DNA of 14,294 nt, taken from positions 1 to 14,294 of the forward strand of contig JAKATV010000203.1 in NCBI GenBank assembly GCA_021818565.1, read 5' to 3'. The notes below the pieces were generated by a model. The model was not told the origin of the DNA. It searched no databases and was given only the letters and a program-made list of their open reading frames with translations. Below, piece after piece: positions 8,218-13,983 of the stretch. How positions within the stretch are numbered: the first letter of the stretch is position 1; each line of letters opens with the position of its first letter. Source of the DNA: Planctomycetota bacterium (lineage in GTDB: Bacteria > Planctomycetota > Phycisphaerae > WQYP01). Position numbers and translations under genes: made by a program.

Positions 8218-9039
8218 ATGAGTGTTATGCCTGTGGACTGGTCAAAGAAGGTGGTGGTAATTACCGGGGCATCTTCCGGAATTGGTGCCGCGTGTGCCTT
8301 GGCCTTGGCACAACGCCGCACCACCCTGGTTCTAGGTGCCCGACGTATGGATAAGCTCCAAGCCGTGGCCGACAAGGCTAAAGCCTGCGGATCACAGGTG
8401 ATAATCGCTCCATGTGATGTTGCCATCCATGAAAATGTCGTTACCTTGGTACAAAGCGCCAAAGAGCGTTTTGGCCGCCTGGATGTTGCGATCGCCAACG
8501 CCGGATTCGGGCTTCGCTCACCGGTTCACCTTACCACTCCAGAGCAGTTGCGGGAAATATGGAATGTCAATGTCATGGGTACATGGTATGTCATGGCCGC
8601 CGCCGCTCCGATTATGATCAACCAGCACGCCGGCCATATTATCGTTGTTTCTTCGGCGATTGCCCGGCGTTCAATTCCGCAAATGGGAGCCTATGCCATG
8701 ACCAAATCCGCCCAGCTTTCATTGGCGGAGGCCCAGCGCCTTGAATTGTCCCGCCATGGCGTTGCGGTAAGTTCTGTTCATCCAGTCACCACGAGTACCG
8801 AGTTTTTTCAGCAGGCCAGCCGGCGTAGCGGCAAGCAAGTCGATGGGTTGGGAAAAACACAAACCCCGGAACTTGTGGCCGAGAAAATTGTACGCCTGAT
8901 TGAACATCCAAAGCCGGAATTATGGCCTTTTTCACCCGTTCGATATGCTCTGGCTTTGGCCGCCGCTTTTCCCGCGTTAGCTGATTTTTTAATCAGCAGG
9001 CAATTTTCCGCCCCCAAAAAAATAAAGAATCGAGTTTAA
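8218..9039 (+). CDS. Short-chain dehydrogenase/reductase (classical SDR)
   Basis: NAD(P)-dependent oxidoreductase of unknown substrate. 273 residues from ATG 8218; ATG 8227 is a close alternative. The classical SDR marks are complete: cofactor loop TGASSGIG (about 16-23), Asp of CDV (68), NAG (94-96), the active-site Asn in WNVNVMG (about 118), Ser 146 and Tyr 159-x-x-x-Lys 163 (YAMTK), with the correct 13-residue Ser-Tyr spacing. An Ala-Arg-Arg after the second strand (GARRMDKL) hints at NADP preference. The C-terminus (YALALAAAFPALADFLIS) is rather hydrophobic. It starts 46 bases after the ftsQ-like gene and ends 3 bases before the next gene, so co-transcription is likely. Nothing in the sequence links it directly to wall synthesis. 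Confidence 0.9.
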   Translation: MSVMPVDWSKKVVVITGASSGIGAACALALAQRRTTLVLGARRMDKLQAVADKAKACGSQVIIAPCDVAIHENVVTLVQSAKERFGRLDVAIANAGFGLRSPVHLTTPEQLREIWNVNVMGTWYVMAAAAPIMINQHAGHIIVVSSAIARRSIPQMGAYAMTKSAQLSLAEAQRLELSRHGVAVSSVHPVTTSTEFFQQASRRSGKQVDGLGKTQTPELVAEKIVRLIEHPKPELWPFSPVRYALALAAAFPALADFLISRQFSAPKKIKNRV

Positions 9040-9042
9040 TCC

Positions 9043-10008
9043 ATGCGCCTTCGCCCGCTACCTCATCGAACTGCCTTTTTTATCATATCCATGGCCATGG
9101 TGGCCGGGGTGGTGGCCTTTATCTGGTTAAGGCCACCTCGCATGATGCCCATTAACCACGTCGCCATCCACCGGCCCGTCTCCGCGGATATTCGCGTGCT
9201 GACCGCAAATATCAACCTGCTGCGGCCTCATGAGGGAATTCACAGTTGGTCCAACCGCCGCGGAATGCTCATTCAAGTGTTACATCACATTCACGCCGAT
9301 ATTATAGGTATGCAGGCGTCAACGCCCGCGCAAACCGCGTGGCTCGCCGCCCACCTGCCCGCCTACGCCCACTTTCCGGATGGAGCCGCCATTCACCGCA
9401 GTCTGATTACCACCTTAGCCGGGCCGTTAAGCACCTGGAATCAAATCTGGTTTCGCCGCGATCACTTCCGGCGCATTGCGGGAACCTACGGCATGGTGCG
9501 TCCCAATCACCCGCAAAATAATCCCACCGAGAATACCTATTTTTCCCTGGTGGTATTGCACGACCGTCTGGATCGCTTCCCGGATCTGATTGTTCTGGAT
9601 GTCCACCTGCGACACTGGGAAAAAAATGCTGTAAAAAGTGCTGAAAAGCTGCATAAAATCCTATCCCAATGGCAAAACCGCTTCCCCGCCGCAAAAGATA
9701 TTCTCCTGGGTGATATGAACCATTCCCGTAGCTCGCACGCCATTTACCAGGCACTGCTTGGAACGCCCTCCACCGTCCCATTACGCGATACCTTCAATTA
9801 CGCGCTACATAAACCGGGACAGCAGTGGGGGACTTGGGAAAATTACACCAATCACGTTTACAGCCCCTGGCCTACCGATCTAATTTTCGTGTCCCCACAA
9901 CTCGCCCACGATCCCGCAAAAATAATCCACTACCACATGTCTCCCTCAAAATTCCCCTCCAAGCACCTTTTCGTCCTGACCGTCCTGACCCCCAACACGT
10001 CCCCATAG
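9043..10008 (+). CDS. Membrane-anchored EEP-fold protein with degenerate active site
   Basis: 321 residues. An N-terminal anchor (FFIISMAMVAGVVAFIWL, about residues 12-29) is followed by an endonuclease/exonuclease/phosphatase domain. Recognisable blocks are ADIRVLTANINLL, the ADIIGMQAS strand, LIVLDVHLRHW, ILLGDMNHSRSS (family GDxN, Asp 224 and Asn 226), PTDLIFVS and a final SKHLFVLTVL. Family members hydrolyse phosphodiesters or phosphomonoesters (nucleases, sphingomyelinases, inositol phosphatases) using metal. Here the metal-binding Glu of the usual LQE strand is Ala 92 and the Asp of the usual SDH end is Lys 307, so hydrolysis may be lost or altered. It lies 3 bases after the SDR stop, with no strong ribosome site of its own, suggesting translational coupling. 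Confidence 0.75.
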   Translation: MRLRPLPHRTAFFIISMAMVAGVVAFIWLRPPRMMPINHVAIHRPVSADIRVLTANINLLRPHEGIHSWSNRRGMLIQVLHHIHADIIGMQASTPAQTAWLAAHLPAYAHFPDGAAIHRSLITTLAGPLSTWNQIWFRRDHFRRIAGTYGMVRPNHPQNNPTENTYFSLVVLHDRLDRFPDLIVLDVHLRHWEKNAVKSAEKLHKILSQWQNRFPAAKDILLGDMNHSRSSHAIYQALLGTPSTVPLRDTFNYALHKPGQQWGTWENYTNHVYSPWPTDLIFVSPQLAHDPAKIIHYHMSPSKFPSKHLFVLTVLTPNTSP

Positions 10009-10017
10009 CTCAATGCG

Positions 10018-10069
10018 GCAGCGTTGAGTTGTACGCGTAACGCTGCATGATAACAAAGCGCAACTCAAC
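10018..10069 (+). other. Two overlapping inverted repeats downstream of the EEP gene
   Basis: GCAGCGTT (10018-10025) is a perfect complement of AACGCTGC (10039-10046). GTTGAGTTG (10023-10031) is a perfect complement of CAACTCAAC (10061-10069). They share three bases, so only one hairpin can form fully at a time. There is no T-run, so neither is a standard intrinsic terminator. They start 10 bases after the EEP stop codon. Confidence 0.5.
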
Positions 10070-10122
10070 CCATTACGATTGGCTTGGCGCATGCCCATTT
10101 TTGCCGGAATATCTCCTGCCTC

Positions 10123-10174
10123 GCTGGCGTCATGCCTGTCGCCCACACCTCCTGAGGCAGGCGTGGACGCCTGC
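10123..10174. repeat. REP-like fold-back element
   Basis: GCAGGCG (10157-10163) and CGCCTGC (10168-10174) form a perfect 7-bp stem with loop TGGA. A second, imperfect copy of the same palindromic unit lies at 10123-10140 (GCTGGCGTCATGCCTGTC). Paired, imperfect short palindromes between convergent genes are typical of dispersed REP or BIME elements. Only this one occurrence is in the window, so dispersal is not shown. Confidence 0.4.
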
Positions 10175-10253
10175 ACCACAAAATTTGGCGGTGCCTTACA
10201 TCACTGGCATTTTCCGAGGCGTATGCCGTGTCGTGCAATGGGCAATTGCGGGC

Positions 10254-10296
10254 AAAAAAATACCGCGGCCTGCTGCCAGACCGCGGTTTATTTTTC
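10254..10296 (-). terminator. Intrinsic terminator of rnpB, probably bidirectional
   Basis: The stem ACCGCGG (10262-10268) / CCGCGGT (10281-10287) is extended inside by CTG/CAG. On the minus strand it is followed by T7 (10260-10254). On the plus strand it is followed by TTTATTTTTC, so it could also end the transcript coming from the EEP gene. Confidence 0.88.
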
Positions 10297-10767
10297 TGAA
10301 ATGGTCTATAAGCCGAATTCTGTGCCGCTTGTGGGGCGGCGGTCATTGATCTGGGACAGGCGTTACCGTCTGCCTCAAGCAACCTACCCGGAATCTACGC
10401 GTATCATTCGTGCTGATTCTCCGAAGAGAACTTTGCCGGTGATGATGCTACGGCTTCCGCTATCCCTTGACGGGGGCATTTTGCGGCGGACGCCTGCGCG
10501 CCGGGCCGGCGCTTCGATTCCCTATTTGGTCTTGCACCCGGTGGGGTTTGCCATGCCGGCCATGTCACCATGGCCGCGGTGCGCTCTTACCGCACCTTTT
10601 CACCCTTACCATTCCGAAAAATCGGAATTCGGCGGTATATTTTCTGTGGCACTTTCCCGCATTCCCGCCGTTGCCAACGGGAATGGGTGGGGATTACCCA
10701 CCACCGCGCCCTGCGGTGTTCGGACTTTCCTCCCGGCTTACGCCGAGCGACCGCCCGACCATTCCAT
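10297..10767 (-). ncRNA. rnpB: RNase P RNA, bacterial type A
   Basis: The catalytic RNA of ribonuclease P, which matures tRNA 5' ends. Read on the minus strand, the conserved blocks come in order: GAGGAAAGTCCG (10732-10721), a GGGTAATCCCCACCC stretch, ACAGAAAATATACCGCC (10647-10631), GGTGCGGTAAGAGCGCACCG (10596-10577), GGTAGGTTGCTTGAG, CAGATCAATGACCGCC and AGAATTCGGCTTATAGACC (10321-10303). The ends form helix P1: TGGAATGGTC (10766-10757) pairs with GACCATTTCA (10306-10297) with one G-U. The length of about 470 bases is somewhat long for the type. Exact ends are inferred from P1 and the promoter. It is followed by its own terminator. Confidence 0.97.
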
Positions 10768-10774
10768 AACCCCT

Positions 10775-10783
10775 ATTGTAGCA
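10775..10783 (-). promoter_or_regulatory. Extended -10 promoter of rnpB
   Basis: On the minus strand, TGCTACAAT (10783-10775) is an extended -10 (TGn plus TACAAT) about 7 bases before the predicted 5' end of the P1 helix. The -35 region is poor, which is normal for extended -10 promoters. Confidence 0.65.
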
Positions 10784-10900
10784 GATTGATCATCTGATTT
10801 ATATCCCGCCGGAAATGAAATGCTACTCGGCTACTCGCTTTAGCACGGCAATCTGACCGCAACCTCGGCACCCCATGCCCCATAAACCGCTACAGGCTTT

Positions 10901-12322
10901 TCATGGCTTACGTGCTTTGCCGGCATGCTCCGCGCGGTTGCGCCCAAAGCGCAAACTCATGCTGATATGAACGTTTTTCCCATGCCGCAGGATCGTCAGT
11001 ACCACGTTTTTTGGATTAGCCATAATATGGCGATGAATGGCGTGAAAATCCAGGATCGACGACCCGTCAATGGCAATAATGATGTCGCCCTTTTTCACTC
11101 CCGCTCGGGCAGCCGGCGAATTAGGAAAAGTCCCGGTAACCTTCATAGCCGGTTTATGGCCCAAGTCCGCAATGCGCGTGCGCAAAGGATCATTGGCTTT
11201 AATCATGGCAAAGCGAATACCAAATCGCGGCGGTTGCGGTGAGCCGGTGAGCAGAAAACTTTTCAGCGCCCGGCGGTTGTTATTCAACGGGAAAAATCCG
11301 CTTGGTAAATTCAATGCCGCCAGATGTCCGCGCAAATTAAATACGAAGGCAGGCGACTTTCCCATAAGCCCACTCATTGCCGGTCCGTCGTCCCTGTCGT
11401 GGCGGCCGAAGCGCGGAAGCCTCATCGGCTTTTCACCCAGCGGCATAATCCAATGGGCGGAAGCGGATGTTGCGCTTATCGCAAAAAGCAACTCGGCTGG
11501 GTGCAATGGACGGCGGATTAACCTTACGCTGTGCAGCTTGGGGTGCCCCTTGATCGCCAGGACCGTTACCCCCATTGCTTCCTTCACACCAAGAATATAA
11601 GCCGAATATTTTTTGCCTCGGGAATTCCAGATTGTTACGGGGCGTGTGTCACCGGCCGGCGCAATCACCGCGGGGATAACTATATAACCCCGCTCTCCAA
11701 CAATTAATCCGCGCACCGTGTTGCGGCTGTTTGTCGGTAGTGACGCCAGTCGCGCATTAATAAGTTTAATTTCCGGCCAGAATTCCTGCGGCGGCAGCGG
11801 ATGCGTTTCAAAAAGATAATGGCGAATCAGAAAAATCTCCGCCGCCGCGTGATGGTTAATATCTCCCAGTCGCTCCTGCTGGCTGTGATTAAGCACGAGT
11901 TTTTTATTCCCGGCTGATCGTAAATCCGGTTTGATGACTATTCGCGGTTCCGGAGGTCCTTCCCGATGAGCGTTGGGATTGGCTCGGAAATCATGCTCTA
12001 CGACCCAGTTTTTCTCCCAAAGCAGAAATTTCTTCTGAATCTTTTCTGGAAGCAGGTGCAGGGGGTTGGGATCCATCTCCACTGTGACAAACGAATTTTG
12101 CAGCGTGCCGTAAAATGCCTGAGATTCCCGGCTTAACTGTTCCAGAATCCCCACACCCTGCCTGGCGGAATCCGTAACGCCTGACAGCGCCGGATTATCG
12201 GCGGCATTTTGCGCCGCCGCCGACCCCGCCGAACACGCAAAAGTCATTATCCCCGCAACCAGCGATGCCGCGGCCGACTTCCATTTGCCGGTGGTTCCAG
12301 AATGTCGCATTTGTCTAACCAT
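10901..12322 (-). CDS. Secreted HtrA-like pseudoprotease with C-terminal PDZ domain
   Basis: 473 residues from ATG 12322 (GTG 12343 is in frame and possible). A Sec-type signal peptide (AAASLVAGIMTF... to about residue 38) sends it to the periplasm. A family-unknown region covers about 45-195. Residues about 204-335 resemble an HtrA/DegP trypsin-like domain: RGLIVGERGYIVIPAVI, RGKKYSAYILGVKEAMGVTVLAI and GKSPAFVFNLRGHLAALNL. Aligned with HtrA (TNNHVV, SDIAL, GNSGG), His becomes Val, Asp becomes Gly, and Ser 323 stays but its Gly-Gly neighbours are lost. So proteolysis is unlikely. A clear PDZ domain follows at about 367-460 (FGIRF ... FPNSPAARAGVKKGDIIIAIDG). It is the third gene after an ECF sigma factor and its anti-sigma factor, as mucD or degS-type genes are in envelope-stress systems. 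It may bind misfolded proteins or the anti-sigma factor. Confidence 0.8.
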   Translation of the reverse strand: MVRQMRHSGTTGKWKSAAASLVAGIMTFACSAGSAAAQNAADNPALSGVTDSARQGVGILEQLSRESQAFYGTLQNSFVTVEMDPNPLHLLPEKIQKKFLLWEKNWVVEHDFRANPNAHREGPPEPRIVIKPDLRSAGNKKLVLNHSQQERLGDINHHAAAEIFLIRHYLFETHPLPPQEFWPEIKLINARLASLPTNSRNTVRGLIVGERGYIVIPAVIAPAGDTRPVTIWNSRGKKYSAYILGVKEAMGVTVLAIKGHPKLHSVRLIRRPLHPAELLFAISATSASAHWIMPLGEKPMRLPRFGRHDRDDGPAMSGLMGKSPAFVFNLRGHLAALNLPSGFFPLNNNRRALKSFLLTGSPQPPRFGIRFAMIKANDPLRTRIADLGHKPAMKVTGTFPNSPAARAGVKKGDIIIAIDGSSILDFHAIHRHIMANPKNVVLTILRHGKNVHISMSLRFGRNRAEHAGKARKP

Positions 12323-12354
12323 TGAATTCCGAATAATTACCACTGCCTGAAATC

Positions 12355-12933
12355 TTAAAACACACCCGTGTTCGATGCCGACGCCACCTGCGGTGCCGCG
12401 ACCGCGTGATTGCTGACGGCCTGTTCATCAGCGGTGTATGTTTGTGCAAAGGCTTTAGCCTGCTGATAAGTCGCAAACCGTTGGGATACAACCTGGCCGC
12501 TGGGCGTACTGATTTGCACAGTATAACCAATAATTGAAGACGCTGCGGGAGCTGTTGCGGTTTGTGTGGTCGAAGTCACAGACCCCCGCCCGGCAAAGTA
12601 ACTGCCCGTGGCGATAAGCACACACGCCGCGGCCATGCCCAGTCGTTTCAACCAGACTGTCGTAGCACTTGATTCCAAAATGCGGCCAATAGGGGCATAT
12701 TGATTTTCCCGGCAATAGGCCAAGGCACCTTCCGCCATACGCTGCGCTTCCGCGGCGTCCGGGGTGTAGGATTCAAGGGCGGCCAGTCGTAAGGTTCTGG
12801 CTTGCTTCAGATGTGCCAGCGCCTGCGCTAATGTCTGCTCGGTGAGCAGGCGCTGCTCCAGTTCGGCTTTTTCCATTTCCGGCAATTCGCCGTCCAGATA
12901 CAGTTCCAATGTAATGTAATCGGTTTCTCGCAT
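12355..12933 (-). CDS. Membrane anti-sigma factor (zinc-less)
   Basis: 192 residues. The N-terminus (YITLELYLDGELPEMEKAELEQRL then LTEQTLAQALAHLKQ) matches the helical anti-sigma domain that clamps ECF sigma factors, but without the H-x3-C-x2-C zinc motif. One membrane span lies at about 97-115 (RLGMAAACVLIATGSYFAG), so the N-terminus is cytoplasmic and about 75 residues face outside. The outer part has a Thr/Ala-rich linker and a short segment GYTVQISTPSGQVVSQRF then ATYQQAKAFAQ that loosely resembles the start of a SPOR fold. The start is supported by AGAGGTG at 12944-12938, about 4 bases upstream. It sits 75 bases after the sigma gene and 32 bases before the HtrA-like gene. Function assigned from architecture and context. 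Confidence 0.8.
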   Translation of the reverse strand: MRETDYITLELYLDGELPEMEKAELEQRLLTEQTLAQALAHLKQARTLRLAALESYTPDAAEAQRMAEGALAYCRENQYAPIGRILESSATTVWLKRLGMAAACVLIATGSYFAGRGSVTSTTQTATAPAASSIIGYTVQISTPSGQVVSQRFATYQQAKAFAQTYTADEQAVSNHAVAAPQVASASNTGVF

Positions 12934-12981
12934 AAAGCACCTCTTTGAAACCCGCTGTTCCTTTCGCTGTTTTGGCCTTTG

Positions 12982-12997
12982 GCCGATATCTATCGGC
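12982..12997. repeat. Perfect inverted repeat between sigma and anti-sigma genes
   Basis: GCCGATA (12982-12988), 2-base spacer, TATCGGC (12991-12997). It sits in the 75-base gap between the two genes. The same TATCGGC word occurs twice upstream of the sigma gene, so it may be a binding site rather than an RNA structure. Confidence 0.45.
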
Positions 12998-13008
12998 GTA
13001 GGCCGCTG

Positions 13009-13557
13009 TTATTGCTCCAAGTGCGATCTAAGCGACTTGGCCAATTTCATTCTAGCGCGATGAAGCCAGGTTTTAACCTGGGATTCCGTTGCGCCCAAGG
13101 CTTCGGATATTTCCCGATAGCCCATACCTTGTTGCTCCCGTAACACCAGCGCCGAACGCCAGTCGTCGGGGAGCAACGCAATGTGCTGGCGCACCAGCTC
13201 CACGGTTTCCGCGGTCAGGGGCGCTTCCGCCGGGTCGTTTTCCTTGCCGATGCCGTCGTATAAACCGTCATCGGCATCAAGCGATCTTCCGATTTTGCGA
13301 CGCCGACAACTGATGACATTCCGCGACACAGCCTTTGCCATCAGCGACCATCCGCCATCATCCCAATTATAAGATTCGCAATGGCGGAATAGTTTCAGCA
13401 ACGCATCCTGAACCATATCTTCAGCCTGCTTGGAATCTCGCATTTGCGATCCAAGCATCGACCGCGCCAAGGCAATTAGCCGACCCATGTTAGCATGGAC
13501 AGCCGCTTCAAACTGTCGGCTTGCCGTTGTCTGAGCTGGCATTCTGCTTCCCGGCAT
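13009..13557 (-). CDS. ECF (sigma-70 family, group 4) RNA polymerase sigma factor
   Basis: 182 residues from ATG 13557 (TTG 13560 and ATG 13542 are alternatives; none has a good ribosome site). Region 2: NMGRLIALARSMLGSQ, QAEDMVQDALLKLFRH and the WSLMAKAVSRNVISCRRRK helix, which bind core polymerase and the -10. Region 4: LPDDWRSALVLREQQGMGYR then EISEALGATESQVKTWLHRA, a helix-turn-helix for the -35. There are no extra domains. It directs transcription of an unknown regulon. The next gene is a membrane anti-sigma factor and the third an HtrA-like periplasmic protein, so it likely answers envelope stress like RpoE or AlgU. Such operons are commonly autoregulated, but I see no convincing GGAAC-type -35 upstream. 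Confidence 0.92.
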   Translation of the reverse strand: MPGSRMPAQTTASRQFEAAVHANMGRLIALARSMLGSQMRDSKQAEDMVQDALLKLFRHCESYNWDDGGWSLMAKAVSRNVISCRRRKIGRSLDADDGLYDGIGKENDPAEAPLTAETVELVRQHIALLPDDWRSALVLREQQGMGYREISEALGATESQVKTWLHRARMKLAKSLRSHLEQ

Positions 13558-13668
13558 CAAGAGTTATAACGCAATTAAAACCGCCAAGTTGCAGATTCTT
13601 TATAAATCCCATCCGTTACCTGTTTCGGATGTATGCAATCTTCTGGCTGCGTATTCGGACTGTTATTA

Positions 13669-13764
13669 TATCGGCCGGCGACAGATTGTCAGCAAAGCAG
13701 AGATTTCAGCATTTTATCGGCCGGCAAAATAATAACAATTATCGGGTGCCGTTTTCGCCGATAA
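13669..13764. repeat. Cluster of TATCGG repeats (possible operator)
   Basis: TATCGGCCGGC occurs exactly twice, at 13669-13679 and 13715-13725. TATCGG returns at 13740-13745 and, inverted, as CCGATA at 13758-13763. The last two form a 7-bp inverted repeat (TTATCGG 13739-13745 / CCGATAA 13758-13764). TGTTATTAT and its complement flank the two long copies. The site lies 110-210 bases before the sigma gene start. Confidence 0.5.
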
Positions 13765-13777
13765 GGTATGTGCCGTT

Positions 13778-13803
13778 CCGAGTAACGACCGGCGATTACT
13801 CGG
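13778..13803. repeat. Perfect 8-bp inverted repeat
   Basis: CCGAGTAA (13778-13785) and TTACTCGG (13796-13803) with a 10-base loop. No T-run follows on either strand. It lies about 60 bases before the -35 of the plus-strand promoter, a place that suits a regulator site. Confidence 0.45.
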
Positions 13804-13860
13804 CTAGGCAATTAGGGGCGAGCGATCGCTTATTTGGACGAATTATTTTTCGGTTTTTAT

Positions 13861-13890
13861 TTGCAAAGGAGTTTCAGGCGGTTGTATACT
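13861..13890 (+). promoter_or_regulatory. Sigma-70 type promoter for the WecA-like gene
   Basis: TTGCAA (13861-13866), 18-base spacer, TATACT (13885-13890). A transcript would begin near 13897 and leave a leader of about 85 bases before ATG 13984. It matches the consensus well at the -10 (5 of 6) and moderately at the -35 (4 of 6). Confidence 0.55.
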
Positions 13891-13983
13891 TCATAACAAT
13901 GGAAGTTGGGTAAAGAGGGAGATGACCACCCGCCAACTAACCGGGAGTTTACCAGAACGTAATGACCCCACTGTGGAATTTGT

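Larger units (their letters stand above)
13558..13983. other. Divergent regulatory region between sigma operon and glycan gene
   Basis: About 425 bases with no gene I can support. It is AT-richer than its flanks and dense in short repeats: TATCGG-type sites, a 9-bp inverted repeat (TGTTATTAT 13661-13669 / ATAATAACA 13729-13737), the palindrome AGCGATCGCT at 13821-13830 and an 8-bp hairpin at 13778-13803. A plus-strand promoter lies at 13861-13890. Confidence 0.6.

Noticed and set aside
7572..8498. 308-residue minus-strand frame opposite the ftsQ-like and SDR genes
   Set aside because: Its composition looks like a codon-position shadow, and both opposing genes have clear families or architecture.
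10079..10789. 236-residue open frame on the plus strand
   Set aside because: It lies almost wholly antisense to the RNase P RNA. Frames reading KPNSVPLVGRRSLIW are a well-known spurious product of rnpB antisense strands.
10787..10900. Terminator for the HtrA-like gene
   Set aside because: Searched on the minus strand; only short imperfect repeats (TAGCCGAGTAGC) and no stem followed by a T-run.
12205..12322. Lipoprotein signal in the HtrA-like protein (TFAC)
   Set aside because: The residue at -3 to the Cys is Thr and the one at -2 is Phe, which do not fit a lipobox; an ordinary signal peptide with AAAQ cleavage fits better.
13821..13830. Palindrome AGCGATCGCT as a HIP1-type or origin-related site
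   Set aside because: A single copy, with no DnaA-box cluster or replication genes nearby.
13521..13913. 130-residue plus-strand frame in the divergent regulatory region
   Set aside because: It overlaps the start of the sigma gene and the repeat array; no domain and no ribosome site.
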